The notes: generated by a model not told the origin, from the sequence alone. 64,000 bases of DNA from Ancylostoma caninum (GCA_037903475.1 JBAJFG010000341.1:248001-312000); one strand, 5' to 3'. Shown: positions 28,401 through 43,400, counted from the stretch's first letter. A program made the numbers and translations.

Positions 28401-31400
28401 AGGGGTAGTAGAACTGGGGTAGTGTGAAAATTTGAGAAAAATGTAAAAAATAGATTCTTGTATAAGGCATAAACGATATACAATAATTGACAAATCGAAC
28501 ATGGCCGGATTGTTTTGACAGCTGTCTGCCCTTTACTTCATCAACAAAGGAATTATCAATCAACAGAGGAAGAAGGAGCTAGAAGGCACGACAATACCAA
28601 ATTATATGTTGTATTTGTTTCTTGTAGTTGACCGGTGTGAACTGATGTTATTAAGACAGGGAACACCCAGGAACTCCTCCACAACAGAGCTAGACCTCAC
28701 ACAAAAGTCGCTTACTAAGCGAGACTTGGCAATCCCAAGTGAACTACGAATAATCCCAAGCAGAGGAAGCCGTCTATGTGGATGTGTGCTTGCAAGGCCG
28801 GTGTTGGTTTGCAGCCCTTTTGCGAGCGGCAAAAGCAGGAAGGCGCGGCGTCGGGCGCCACCTCTTCCGCACCTCCTGAACGCGCGTAATCCGTTAATTC
28901 GCCAACAAACGCGCAACCAGCTCGACCAAAGACGCCCGACCACCGTCGTAAAATGGCCAATCTCAGAGTTTAGCTTGTTTTTTTTTTGCATTCCTTCGGT
29001 TCGATACTAAAAAGGAGGATATGAAGTGTGTCCTGGATATAATCCGAGTGGCAATGCAGTGGCAAAGCAATGGCAAGCAAATGATGAACGAAGTATGACC
29101 TACGAACGGATTTCTGAAGGTCTAGCCCAATCTTCCAAAAAAAAAACAGCAACAAGGAAACAACCCCGAGGGGAAGCTGACAAGCAGGATATGCGCGTGC
29201 CAGCGCCTGAATCTCGGCCAAGATAATGCATTTAGCAAGCCATGGTAACGTGAAAAACCTCTACAATGAGAAGCAATCTATTTTAGGTGGATAGAGCGAA
29301 TCTCGAGCAGCTACCACTGCAGCAATGGAAAGCAAAAAAAAAGCTGCATCCAGAACAAATCATAGACTCGCTAATCAAACAGAAGGTTGTTATATACACA
29401 TTTTATTGGCCAACTTTTCGATGGCTTCACCTTCAATGGAGCCTTGACAGATCAGAATTGCTCTATAAAAGTAGAAGAACAGATGATCTTATCAAGAGAG
29501 CTCACGAAACCACAATGTGATCGAAAATCCTGGATATTGTTGCATCCAGGCATTTTCTTCTTTTAGAAAAATCACCTTTCACAACTACATATTTTTAGCA
29601 CCTGACGTAAATTCCATCCATTTCAAGCAGATCGCAAGACTGGTGTGATAAATTCACTACCTGCCCAAAAGATTCGAGGCAGAATTTATATTAGTGCGTA
29701 GTTTCCCTTTTCTGATTGTTTTAGTAAAGTACTTATTCATTTCTTCACCTTATTTATTTATTCGTTTATCAAATACACTCATGCTGCTCCAAACAATAAT
29801 TGAAAAGGGAAAAAACGACGTATGTAGAGTTGCATAAAAACAAAAAACGCTCAGAAATTCCTGAATCTTAGGAAACAACACTATAGCATCATAAGTATTA
29901 CGGCATTTGCACTACCCACATTAAATCCCTTTGTCTAGCACCTCCATCCAAGTATTTACCAGTAGATCTAAGGTTTCTTTAAGGTATGCAACTGCCAGTA
30001 ATCACCGTTTATGAGAATTGTATATGGATAACAATGTGGAAGAAAAATTCGTTAAGTTTGACTCAAGACAAATCAGGAGGCGAGAAATCCCTACGGTAGG
30101 TGTAGTAGCCCTGCCTAATCGAAGCAGAAACCCAAAAAAAACCACAAAACCCAAAAAAAAACCACAGAGAGAATGAAGGCACTCCTTTAAACTGCAGCCG
30201 GCACTCACTCGTCTATTAGCCTTTTGACGAGACACAGACGCTGGACGTTCTGTGGTGCGCCTCCTCGTCGACTGGAGGCTCCTCGAAGAACTCTTACTCT
30301 CCGACAAAGTGGAACAATAGAATGTTCAGGAGTGTTATTGGCAAATCCCTGGCCCATTCCGCTGTCTGGTATTAACGAGGCGATCGAAAAACAGTGCAGG
30401 AATCGAGTAACCGAACTGATAAACATGATCTGTTGGCTCGGTTTTCCTCCATGGGAAAAATCAAGCAAAATCTGCTTAAAAAATTGCAGGAAAGTTCTAT
30501 GGAAGGAAATGAACCGTGGAGCACGCCCAAAGGCTGGGTTCATGAAAGTCCATAAAAGGTTCTAAACTCCCTGCTTGTCAGAGTAGACGAGTTTACGAGC
30601 AAAATGTGATAATATGCATCATGCTATCTTCACAATTGCATTTTCCCAAATGCTCACAGCGACCAGACGTACGGACGAAGTAAACCTATTTTCGCATGGA
30701 AAACTGGTCCATTCAGAAAGGCAGATAGATCACAGTCCCCTGAGAACGTTCTCTGAATACTGGGCTACGTGATCCAGAATAGATGAGTCTTTTATGGAGG
30801 AATGATGGGTTTTGAATGAGAGACTCGTTTCAGAGAGCAGAGTCAAATAATGAAAAAAGCAAAAAAAGTCCAAAGAAAAATGCTCAACAACTCCAAAAGG
30901 TGCTCGGGATTCTTGGAAACCTCACTAGAACGTTCATCGACCCTACTATGGCATACAGAGTAATGACAGCCTGCTACTAGGGCCACAGACATAGCAAAGC
31001 CTTAGTGATCACAAGGACAGAATGCGTCTCCAATGTTGATGTAAACACTGGGACATGCAGTGGCAAAGAAAATTCAACATGACTTATGCCCAGCAACGCA
31101 TTCTTGCAGAATTTCGGAAACTTTTGACATATGTCCATGGAGCAGCAATGGCGAATACCGGTTTCTATTTTTCGTCAAACAGGAAAGAGTTTTAGAGGAG
31201 AAAAATGTCAACAGGCAAATCTAACGACGCATCGTTACGGTTCTAGGTGTACTGTGGACGGCAACGATTCAATCGAAAGAGTTCGTTCTGGCGACATGGA
31301 TGTTCATAGCGCAACTCACCGGCGATAATGGGGGGAAATTTGAAAAAGATTAGGATTATTTCAGATTTGCTTCTAGGGATCTCCTACAGGAAGAATGTCC

Positions 31401-34400
31401 TACAAAGCACAGAAATGTTCTAGAGGAAAGCCCAGTTTTAATTTTTCAGCGCCCTAAACGTCCCAAACTCCACAAGAAGTCATTCAATCGATGGCATCAA
31501 TGAAAGGGGGAACCCATAGATAACACCGTGGTCGAGTTATACGATTGCATGAAAAACTGATCGCATGACTTGTTTGTGCGAGAAGTGGGCATAAATCGCT
31601 CGGATCACGTCGTCGCCGCCGCGCACTCGTCACCGACCGAAAACAAAAGCGGAAACGAACGCAAACACAACGAAAACACACCAAGCACTGACACGCTGGA
31701 ACGCGGTGTGATCTACGACTCTGGTGTTGGAAGGCCGGAAATCAAGCAGGGTCAGCTCCACGAAATTTCGAAATTTCACTGCCTCACTATTAGCCGGGCC
31801 ACGCCCCACCTGAGCATCTGTATGGTCAGTTTGCCATCCCAGGACTTTTTAGTTTACTCATGCTTATTTATGTTTGTAGAAATAAATAATTTTCTCTCTT
31901 CCTTATTTGCAAATGACACTGTGTTGGTTGACGGTTGAAACCAGCCGCGAATGAAGCTCACCATAGCCAATTCACTTGGCCCCCAGAGCTGTGGTCAGAT
32001 TCGAACGGGGGCTAACCAACCCCATCAATGGGAGCTGTCATGGTACGACGGCTGGATCTAGTCCACTTGCAAGCTCTCGAACCTATATGTTCCAGTGCTC
32101 CCTTATGATTATATACTTGATTTTATCTACCTTCTTTGGAAAGGTCGCATTATAAAACTTTTACAATGTAATAAGTAGATGAATGAATGAATGAATTTGT
32201 ACGTGAAAGATGTGATGACACGACACGAAGCGCCGTAGTGGAGAACCCCAACAAGGCTGACGACCTGGTGCTAGCCAGGGTTACCACAGCGAGTCTCACC
32301 TTCGCAGAATATCACCCCATCACTCATGCTAATCCTTACGCGTCTGGTCCTTCGGCAACCAGTCCGTTTTGACTGTTCACGATTACGCAACGCATCAAAC
32401 AACCACGCACACGCGGCAATTTTCCCCTGAATGAGGAGGGAATTGTGTGGGAGGTGATCAATGATCGGGAGGTAACTCTCGTTGGCAACGAGAATAAGCG
32501 TGGTGAATGGACGATGTCGCGACTGCGGAGAAGTCACGGCCACTAAGAAAAGCCTCGGCGAGGAGAAAAAATCGCCGCGATACGCGACGCGACGATGCGA
32601 ATCGCAACATATGGGTGCCAGAGCGATGCGACACGATCGATAACTAGTTTGGCTCCTATACAATTGTCCTTTTGTTATTCACGAACGGATAGACAGTCGT
32701 CGTTTCAACGCCAAAACGAATGGACGTCAAACAGGCAGCATGAATGAACCACAAGATCAACCAGGCGCCTGAAGGCTTTCGGAGAACATTGAACGTCTTC
32801 AGAAGTCAAAAAACAAAAAAATCGAGTTCAAGAGAGAGGTAACATCCTGAGAAGGTCGACAAGCACATATGTGATTTGTAGACCAACATAAACGATATCG
32901 CTTATGAGAATTCTGACATTTTTGAAATCGTTATGATAACGAGCCAAGGAGTTTTTACCGCGTAAACAGTGAAAATGCACACATATAGCTAATAAACCGT
33001 TAAGAAAAGCAATTTTCTCCAACTAGGTAATAACATTGTGATCGCAGTAATTACGGCATGTGATGCAATAATAGCTTGGCAGCAGTACTAATCCAGAGAA
33101 AGCCGAGGATATGCATATCCAAGGGAGAGCCAGGTGGCGAAAAAGCAAGTGCAAGCGCAAAAAGCCCCTTTGTAACACGAGGAGAAATAATTGGAAGAGG
33201 CGGAGCTTCTCTAAAGGCTTGTGGAAAAGCCAGCGGCAGCGTTTTCTGCAGCAAAACGGCTCGTATTCAGCAGAAATACTGAGGAGGGAGAGGAGAGCCG
33301 GGATGGCACTTCCTCCACATTCGCCTCTTGCAGTTTGCAAGAAAAACCGCTGCCAGAAAACTGAGCCTTGCGAAGATGAGGCGAAAAATGAGATGAAGCC
33401 CTTGTTCGTTTGCAGAAGCACGACAATGTCGGTCATCGAGACAAGACACAAGAACCAACTTTTAGTATTTTCTTAACCTTTAAGACCACTACTGCTCTGT
33501 TTTCATTCCGAACTGGAAATATAGTAATACCCTTATTCCTTTTCAACTGATAGTGTTACCCCTGAAAACCGATTCAATGGATTCGTACAGGGAGAGTTCT
33601 TTTTTTTTTTTTTTTTTTGAAATGCATGCAGTTCTCCGCACCATATTAGTTCCAAGTCTGACATTGCTTGCCAATTTTCCCTCACAGGTATGGCTACGGA
33701 AATAAATGAGCAAGTAAGCCACATTCGTTTTAAATATCACAACTTGATGATTTTCTATCGAATTGTCATTTTTTCTGTCATCACACTGACACAATGTATT
33801 TCAATCCTTTCGTGCAAGGGGTGATTTCAACCGCCATCAAACCGTTTCGCCTCTTTTCACAACGACTTCTCATCTACATATTCTTATTGTTTTGCACCAA
33901 ACTTTCGAAAATTCTCTCTTGGACTCCGCTTAGGCATAAGCGTTATGGAAAAGGAAATGCTGCCAGAAATCCCACCATGCTCTATCTCTCTGAGGTTTTC
34001 ACGCAGGATTGACAAAAGTGGTAGCTGCTATTCAAAGCAGAACGGGAAAAAGGAAGTGAAAGTGGGAAGGATGCAATTCATCTGTGAATCTGGAAAGGAA
34101 TTGTGAGGAAAAAAAGAAAACAATGCTGTGGCATACTCAATTGAGGGAACGAACGGAAATTTCCATAGCAGGACAAAATCGCTATGGACTTTTCGCGGGA
34201 AAATGATCAACTCGGAAACGATAGCAGTATCAGAAATTCGAAGATGTGTAGACGCAGATTTAGGAGGCTATGTTTTGGAAAGCCTCATCGCACACTGTGA
34301 AAAAAAAAACGAAGAAAAATGCACTCATTCGGAGGGTATGAAGCTGAATTTTTTAAAACTGAACACCCAGCAGAACAGCAGGGAAGTCTACAAGTTGCCT

Positions 34401-37400
34401 ACGAGAAAAAAAAACTGCATTTGTGCTGCGGAACACTCGATGCGGTGTCTGACTGCGCGGCCCAGACATCGGGCACAACGGGGCAAAACGCCTGGGGAAG
34501 AGCAGTAACAGCACAGCGGCCGTCTATTTGCTTTACGTAAGTGCATGAGACGATAAGGGGACTCATAAGCTTACATACGTACGAAACTCGAGACGGACGG
34601 CAAAAACAAGTCGTGTCGGATTACTCGAACACACTTGCCCACGAATCGCTCAGCGGAATGACCTGGCCACCACACTCGCATCCGAGAATATCCGGGGTTC
34701 ACCTACCTGCCATGCGCTCGCATTCGATAGCTTGCACCAGCAAGGCGAAGCGATCCATGACGATCAGTCGGAGTTACGGGGGATGCCTGGGGATACAGCT
34801 GGACGTAGTATTCGTCGAGGTTAGCGCCACTAAGATGACAGCTGCAAGTGCCCGAGCACTGATAACACACGGTCAGATAAGGTCAGATCGAACAGCCTCA
34901 ACACGAAAACACAAACCGCATGTTGTTTGTGACATTTGACGCTTCCGTGACAATTGGGGGGGGGGGAGTACCCGGGCAAAGACGCAGCAAATGGACAATA
35001 GATTCCAAGAGGTAGTGAAACCATGAAACCGATCTATTCGATACCAAATGAGAAATGGCAATGGAAAATAAGGAAAAAACCCAGAGAAGTCTCTACAGAA
35101 CTCCACTTTCATCTCCCAGTTAATTCGGAACGAGAGAGCGTGAATGAATGTCAAAGTCCGACATTAACAGATGAAGGATTCCGCAATGTCCAACATGGCA
35201 AAATTTGCCCTCCGTTATCCACTGTGGTAGAAAATGTCCACAAAGATTAGTCCGACTTAATACTTAACCAGATCTTGAAGCTGTAGAGTCCCATAAGATT
35301 TAGGTTTGTTCTGATAAGTACGAAGTTGCAACAATTTTTTTTGGTATGAAAAATCTATGGGGTCAAATTTAGCCATTGTGGACAAATTGGGATTCAATCT
35401 TGGGAATTTGACATGACACTTGTATATATGTAGTACACTGGAGAGATCACTCCAGCCTTAACCACGATTACTGGAACACTTGATTGGAATGACGTCCTGG
35501 CTTCGTCGCCTTCTCCAAACTTGGAAATCCCACAGAAACATGACCAACTCAACCCATTAGCCCAAATACCTCGTCAGACCATAAAATAAAAGCTTAGTGA
35601 AAAATTGGGACAAGGAATGGCCAAAGTGTGGTACTAGATATAGAAAGTAAACAATTCTTGAACTCCACGCTGGTGGTATTCGCCATCAGAAATAATGCTC
35701 ACCACCCAGTAACCACAACCAGGTTGATGCTAGTGAATTTACGCTAAATCAATGCGAATTAGCATAATCAACAGCAAATGCTCATGGCCAGTCATGGTTG
35801 CGAGTAAACAGAGGGAGCGAACGCCAATTTTCCCTCCAACAAATGGGTTGACGCAAGCAAAATGCAATTCGGAGGTGGATTACTACTGCTGAAGAACTCT
35901 AGCGCTGCAAAGCATGGCCAGCGACGAGCGATTATGGACGGATGATAAGAAACGGGAGCACTTCTGGAGCAGAGAAATGAGTATTCTGGAAACGTCGACA
36001 ACAGCACCGTTTCTCTCTCAGAGCATATGTTTCCACAAGTATTGAGAAAAGTGTAGGGAACAGCTGACTTAACTCTTCACTCCAGACTATATACAACATG
36101 TTGTAAAGCAGAGTACTCATAACTCACGTGAAAACGTGTTCCTAGCACTCTAGTATTCTATGGACTAACTTTCTGAGATGAACACAGATTGTAACCTATC
36201 AGGAAAAAAGAGAACATCGGGCCCGCACCCAAAATTTTTTACCCGATAGGATAAATACGCTCTCACTGATAGATTGGTGTGGTAGAAATTCTCAAGTTCG
36301 AGAATTTTGTTCGTCTACAAGTATCGTAATGGTTCCTGAGATTTCTGAGGCTTTCCTACTGGTCCTGAAGTGATTTTGGATTCTTTTTCAAATTCATCGA
36401 CATATGAACAGATTCCGCCCCTCTTCAGATTTTTTACACTGAAAATCAACTGCAGTAGTGGAGAAACCCATGAGTGCTTCCTTCAGGAAGGGCGTGGCCA
36501 ACCCAAAAAGAAACAATTGCGAAGCACGTGACCAAAAAACAGCGGAACAGAGGGCTTTCTCCTGGCGCGCCGTCGATAGTGTCAATTTAAGCTGCTCGCG
36601 AGTGTTCCGCCATGTCCTCCGACGGAGGAACGCGACAGCTCGGACGAGAAAACGACGTCAGAACAATGATCGAAAGCGAGGGCGAAGTGCACTTTGATAG
36701 GGCGGAACAGGGCAGCGCTCAATTTAGCATCCGCCCGTAGTCGCCGCTACTCCGAGGGACAGAAATCGCGCAGGATTCGCCCGCAATCCCTGAGGCCTCA
36801 AAGAAGTGGGCCGAGCAGTGGTTGTGGCTCCGCTGCAGAGCAAAGTGCGCTTTTACAATGTAATAGCACTGAAAGAATAGCGAGTAGTCTGTATTTCAAT
36901 GAAAATCCCATGTTCTCGTCTTTTTTATGGATCAGAAAGAGTGATATCAGCGCTCCAAAAAAGGATGTCACGCCTGTCTCTCGTCTTGAAGTCACGAGTA
37001 AACAGAACTGTTTGCATGTGCGGCAAATGTCGGCTGTTTACAAGTGTGTCATTTGTCGAGTGTCACTCAGCAGGAGTTTTTCTTTTTCGAAGAAAGGAAA
37101 TGCCAGGAAGTGCATATTTATAACTGAAAAGTGGAGGTAAGACAGAAAAGTGCGAAATACCACAGATAAAAGCTGCCATAAGACAAAAAATGAAGTTCAA
37201 AAGAATAACTGCTGACGTCTGGATGCTAGAAGAGGTACGACAAGCGCAGAAGGTGGCTTACGCCCGCCGGAAAACGCCCTTCCTTTTCGGATGTCGACCT
37301 ATGTGCTTGCCGCCGACTCCGCCCTTCCTCTCACGGTGCATGAGTGGAGCGCATGAGCGATCCCTAAGCCGGTGACGAGAGCGAGGGCGAGAGCGCAGAG

Positions 37401-40400
37401 GCCCGCGCCTATCGGCTGCGAGCCGAAAGCGAAAGCGAGAACACCCGATTACCGCCGTTTATTGTCTCCTGTCCTGGTGGTCTCCACGGCGGAATCGAAA
37501 CTATCCGGCCGCGCCCTTCGCTGCAAAAAGAACGAGATGGAGTGCGTTACGATTTGTCAGTGCAGATCTGTGAAATCTGTGAAAGGTAAGAGCTGGACGG
37601 TTTCTATTTCACCCAGCAAAACCTTTCTCGAGAGCAGCTTCCGAGGAAAAAATCCTCGAAACCATGCCATCAAGCCACTGCGATACAAACAGAGTCAGCA
37701 AGTGTCAGAGGGCTTCACAACCATCAGCGAGGTGCGAAGCTGAAATTATCAGCCAGCACTACCAGGCGGTATTGCAACGAATGCATTTGCAATACGGAGA
37801 CAATCGCTGGTGCACAGCAAATGCTATTGAATACGGCTGTAAAAATTGCACATGTTCATCGTTCGCTGATGCTTGCAGAGCCAGAGGCACTTAGCTCTGG
37901 ATGAGCACTTCAGTGACGGGACCCATGGACGTTCCCGAGTAGATTATAAGATTTCCACTTACTCAAAAGGACGAATTTCTCAGGAAAATATATGCATACC
38001 TCAAACCAATCTAAATATTTCTCATCATGATCTAGGACCATAGGATTTTATAGAAAGTCAATCGGCATTGCCTTGGAAGTTCGCTCAGTACAAGAAGGCG
38101 GGGGAACAATAACTTCCCAGGAAGTTCAGAAATCGCTTGTGTTCTCATAAACACAATTCATTTGCGTCAGCCGTCGGAAAAGTGAGTCAAGCAGAAATAA
38201 TCTTGGCCAACGTGCAACTCCCTCCTCAGAAATACTAACCATAGCATAGGATTCAATCGAAATTAAAGGTTGAAAAAAGGAGGAGCCGGTTGGGAATCTG
38301 CTGGAAAATGTTGATCATGCCCATCTAGGTAGCTCTTAGCCATCCTAAAATAAAGTTTGAGCTGATACAGAACCGTCCAGGAGCTCTTCCAATACGAGCA
38401 GGTTACCATGCCAGAGCCAAGCGCATGACTATGGATTAGGGGAGAACAGGCCTCAAGCAAAAGCGCATGGTGATGGAGGGGTATAGAGGTGTTGGGTATA
38501 GAAATTTGCGAGCAAACAGCTGAGGGGGGGGGGTAATGGGGGTATTTTTGCCTTCTTTGGGGTGTCGACGATTTACCATCGCTATATCCTGAGTTTCCAA
38601 TTTAATGTTTTTTTTTTTTGCGACAGGGCCAGTGAGCCATTTGCCGCTATGTTACTGCGCCGTCCCTATTAGCCCATTTATGGAAGTGATTTGGCACTCC
38701 TCCTTTGGAATGAAGCGCGGTGTCCGGAGTGGGAATGGGAGCTCCAGCATTGGCAGGGAGCATCACTCCAGCGAAGAAGTCTTTGCATGTCCTCAGATGG
38801 CCGTCTGTGTTTAGCATAGCTTTAATTGAGCCGTCATTTGACGCTCCGAACATCACGCGCGTGCGCTTTCGCCGAATGCACTTCCACGACTTCAGGGAAC
38901 GACCGCATCCGGGAACTACTACTAGCCGTCAGGAAGTAGTTTTTCGAACGCCTTCTGAGTACGCCGACCATGTTATCATTTGTTTTTGGGTGTTACAAAT
39001 GTTCGTGCAGTTGTTCCACTCTCCGGGGATGCAGTTCATGTGACCAGCCGCGTTCGCTGGGAAAAAAACCTGCGTCGTGAAAAATTCTGCGGGGGCGCAA
39101 ACGGAGCTCGTGCATTTGACAACTCTATTCGTCCACACAGAGTGTCCGGCAGAAAAACCTGCAAGTTGGATGGGGACAGCCATCAGCAAATGAAAGGAAA
39201 ACGTGTGGGTTGAGAAGAAGAAGGGACTTCCCAGGAGGATAAAGAGCATATCCACGATAGTCCACCTGGGGGAGGGAAAATCAACCCACGATGGATGATA
39301 CACTGATGAGGTATGGACATTTTACCTTCCAGTTGACTTAACCGAGAATATGTTCATCCATCCTCTTTCACAACATGGAACGTTAATCGCAGAAATCGCG
39401 CATTTTCATCAAGCGACACCGCTGCCATTGTATTTTGTCCAGTCGATTTCCGGTCAGATCCACTGTCTGTTCCATCATTAATTAGTGTTGTCTCTCTCCA
39501 ATACACCGCACTTGCGCCGAATAAGTAACACGTGGATGGATAAAGGATACTGATAGTAGAGCGGATAAACATCGGTGGAAGCGGATACATAGCCACAGTT
39601 TTCCTTCAAAGGGAAAATATATTGGGTAGAAACGTTGCGGCATGCCACGCTGCAGCCCTATATCCTTCGCCATGCACATTTGGTTTTTTATTGATTAATA
39701 GAATTTTATTATTACGTCCAGCAATAAAACGTGATCAAAACTGGAACGGCTCAAAAATCCTCAGGAAATGCCGGAGTCCCCACGAGATTCGTGCGTTGTA
39801 CGCCCCGCTTGTGCTTCATAAGACAGCGGATCATCACAAAATTGGATCCAAGGTTGACGAGCAGCTAATGAAGAGCCCAATAAAGCCAACGACGGAATGG
39901 GTGCAAAGCCTCTGTAGAAAACGATAACACCCCAAGAGAGGCCTCTTCCCGTGTGTTTACGTTAACGAAGAAAAACATACATAAGCAACTCCCGACGTGT
40001 CGATGTTCGGAATCGACAAGAAGCCAAGACAGCGCCAAAAAGTGACGGCAAGGGACAAATGCGACTGTCCATAGATCACATGGATATGCGTTAATTTGGG
40101 CCGGTTAGCCACGGCATGCGTCGTCGCCGAGCGATGTTGCGAGCGGGTGCAGCCGGCGTTGATCCCACCATAATGGATCGCTTTGGACCCGCAACCAGCT
40201 CCATCACCGCAGATCAGAATGAATCCAGCGCTTCTCGCCTGGAAGCTCACGGGATAGGGAGTGTTCCTGTTACAAGTTGGAAAGTTCAGGAGGGTCAGCA
40301 GACGGTATTACTGTAATGGCAGGGCGTTTAATAAAGATGTGTTCCGCGCATAACTATATTCGATACAACCAACTAGGAATCAGGGTCTGTCAGACGTCGG

Positions 40401-43400
40401 ACCACCTATCAGCGAGGGTTTTGAGTTCAGAGGGGAAGGTATTGGACCCATCATGCTGGGAAATCACGGTAATGATGCATGGTCACTGAACTTTTCTTCT
40501 GGTGTTTCTGTTGTGTGGGAACAAAGCGAGCAATGAGTGCACAAATAAAGAGTAGTGAAATCGTAGGTCACGTTGTGGGATTGAAGAGCTAAGGATCGCG
40601 GAAAACGGAAATGAACTGATAGATTATAAACATATAGAAGCAACAAAACTACAATGAGATACTGCAACAGTTACATATAAAATACAGCACTTTAACCTAC
40701 AGGTACAAAACCGTACATGAAATGTGAAACAACATCTCTATTACATTATATTAAGTGTGAAGAAATGGAAAAACTACTTATGTAATGCATCCGCAAGTAA
40801 CCCTGACCCACACAAACAGCACCTGGGCCTAGATGTATCATTGAGACTATCTGTGGTAAAAGTGTTAACGTACCAAATATCACCCCATTTGTACTTGGCC
40901 CCTCTCATCGTGTTTACCCATACGCAACGTTGCCTAGCTGCCGTTAATGGGTAATTTTCCAGATGGGTATGAGATTACATACCCATCTTTCTAATGATGA
41001 ATCCAGGCTCTGAACTGTCTCGCTAAACTCCAAACCACCTCAATCATCATTCAACCCACAGGTAAACAACTGACGAAACGCCCAAAAACGTCATGCGTTC
41101 CTCGCTCTCACCACTGCACACCTTTTCTTCCTCCCAGGCTACAACCCCGTCAACCCACCGTTTGCCTCCTTAGTGGTCATCGGTCCTATGTAGTCGCCAT
41201 TCTTGTCGATGTCCTCCTTGCGAACCTGAATGGACATTATAAGACGCGTAACATCAGCATCCATCTACATAACGAGGTAAACTTCCAAGGTAAAGGAAGA
41301 CATGGTTGGCGAACTCTTCTACTCTGATGACTCGATCGACTGATCGCACTATGTTTCAACCATTGACCGGTGACAAATCAAGACAACGACATTTATTTTC
41401 TTCTAAGATGTACAGTAACATGTTTCAGTACTGTGTCGACGATCCTGTTTGTCTTCTAGGTATTTCTACGCGCAACTAAACAGAGAACGCTCATTATGAC
41501 GTTACGCGCAACAGCCTGCGCTTGCAAAATCTAAGGTCTATTGTTGACACAAACCATAGAAATATGAAAAGACTAGGTACATCCTGGTCATTCGTACTGA
41601 GATTTATGAAACATTGACCATGCAAACCATGGTGGCTGGCGTGGTCCTTCATCTTAAAGACTGAATAGTGTTAAGAGAGGCAGGATGCAAAGTTTAGTTT
41701 GCTAACCTGGTCTTGCTTGGTTATGTGTTCATCAACCCTAGCCCTGAAGTCACTTTAATAATTGCTCCAAAATTCGCCAGTCTCACATTCTCTGGAAATC
41801 TGAGATTCTGGTCAGGCAGCGGATAGCCAAATTTCAACTTCTCAGAAGACCGAAAAACATCTGCATCGGTAAGCATGGGTTCTCCATGGGATTGATAAAA
41901 TCGCGGGTTTTCTGTGAGTACTGCACCATTCCTGCAGTGGATTTGGAACCGCATGGGTTCTGCATGGATATGCGTGGGCATTTGACCATTGCTGTTATAG
42001 AACCATTGATTTGGAAAAAAAACCGTGTTTTGCACGAACACTCATGTCTCAATCGTGGGATTTTCATCTTTCAATTTATGCCGAGATTTACTGAGTAGGC
42101 GCACAATTTGTTTGGAATTTTATCCGGTTTGATTATGTTTGCTTGTGAATGTTGACGAGGAGGAATAGCTTCACAACGGAGAGCATCCACCTCCTGATGA
42201 CACCTTCATAAAGCATCCAAAACCAAATTTGTAGAATGTGAATTCAGTTGAAGGTGTGTGAGTAGTGCTCTCATTTCATTTAGTTTTCGCGATGAGAGGT
42301 GTTCTAAGTATTAAGGTCTTCGTCGGTGCCTGAGTACCGCGAAAACAGTACAAAAGAGAAAACGATCGTTTATTAATTTTTTATTCATATACTTATTACA
42401 CCAATTGACGTTAGTGTCAAAGTACAAAATACATGAATTGGCAGAACGACAGCTACATTATTGACTCATTATTCAAATTCGAATAGATTTTTAAAAGTAG
42501 AAAAAGCAATAAAAGTCTCAAACGTTCTGTTCCTGCCTGTTCTTTGCATATTCCTGCCTTCGGTCATGTTCAAAGTCCACTACTCAATAAACTCGAGAAA
42601 CCTATCGATGTGTAGTCCCGAGAAGTTGCCGTCAACAGCGGTTCTCCGACGAATCATGTGCTCTTTTTGCACCGTTTGCCAACATTACAATGTCCAAACC
42701 TTACTGTTTTCATCTTAGTCGAAACTTGTTCAGAAATGGGATGCGGAAGAGAGCAGGACGCCTACAGCGAGACGATTCGGCCAGTTTCCGAAGAAAATGA
42801 AACGACACGCCGTCGTTGGCATTACCAGATGATCTTGCCGAATCGCTCTCTACCTATTGTTCGCCTCTCGCGGATCATGCGATTATCGACTCGCAGATGC
42901 GAAGAAACGCAAGGCAAGAACCTGATTTCGAAAAAAAGAGCTCTGGGTCGACATTGATCTCCAACTCTGGCCCTACTTTCTGCCATGAAAACTGAAACTG
43001 TATGACAGCTGAGCGTCACGAAAAATCTAAATTTATTTTACAGATGATTAAAAAAAAACAGAATAAACTCAATGAATGCAGCTTTGTACGACCTGTCACG
43101 GAGCCGAAAAATTGTATACCCCAATTTTCAATGATATGTATACTGCCGTAAAAACCACGAACAGATCAATACAATACAGGAAATGGATTTTCCAGTTTTT
43201 CGATTTTCCTTTTATTGTATGGCAATTCACGACGCTGGTGGTTCACGTTGCTGGGTTTTTTCAATCTCGTTTTATTCACATGAGCATATATGCCTGTGCA
43301 GTAAATGACAGTGAAGATCAACCAGGGTTTGAACATCAAACAGCAATGCCTTTTCCTCCAGTGCGGTACCACCAAGTGCTGTTCCACCAAGGATGTCACT

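Larger units (their letters stand above)
20111..34706. other. mainly non-coding interval within the long 5' part of scpl-1
   Basis: Between the Pro-rich first exon and the candidate exon at 34758 I find no secure gene. There are GC-rich islands (about 28750-28960 and 31580-31760), poly-C and poly-T runs (21850 and 33600-33619), TTTA-type microsatellites (24960-25000, 29750) and short unrecognised open frames. A region at 31780-32200 ends in TGAATGAATGAATGAAT, like the tail of an RTE-type or SINE element. Confidence 0.5.
34759..41158. other. intronic interval with GC islands and unrecognised frames
   Basis: The interval contains GC-rich islands at about 36500-36850 and 37200-37500, a poly-G run at about 34957, and another at 38523. 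Two minus-strand frames in register lie at 39303-38929 and 38856-38647. A hairpin is at 40961-40988. No exon with both splice sites and recognisable protein was found here. Confidence 0.5.

Noticed and set aside
30209..30307. Ser/Arg-rich minus-strand stretch ending at a GTGAGT donor
   Set aside because: The start is TTG, there is no ATG in frame before a stop, and no acceptable acceptor.
31985..32012. tRNA-like T-arm word
   Set aside because: No acceptor stem or D-arm could be paired around it, so not called a tRNA gene.
36612..36740. 43-codon plus-strand frame starting [14 protein letters not shown]
   Set aside because: Protein-like text and a GT near the end, but it sits in a CpG island, has no partner exon, and runs against the gene's direction.
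36787..36810. TCCCTGAGGCCTCAA, similar to lin-4/miR-125 (TCCCTGAGACCTCAA)
   Set aside because: One mismatch in the core, different 3' half, and no complementary arm within about 80 bases to form a precursor hairpin.
40205..40240. CCAG followed by GCGAGAAGCG on the minus strand, identical to the start of the scpl-1 Cys exon
   Set aside because: Only ten bases match. The following frame ([10 protein letters not shown]) soon stops and lacks the Cys cluster.
40116..40316. Plus-strand frame with Arg- and Ala-rich start
   Set aside because: GC-rich patch with frames open on both strands, no splice or homology support.
41175..41210. [12 protein letters not shown] as an EF hand
   Set aside because: The position-8 hydrophobic and position-12 Glu of the loop are absent, and the segment is explained as part of the SCP N-terminus.
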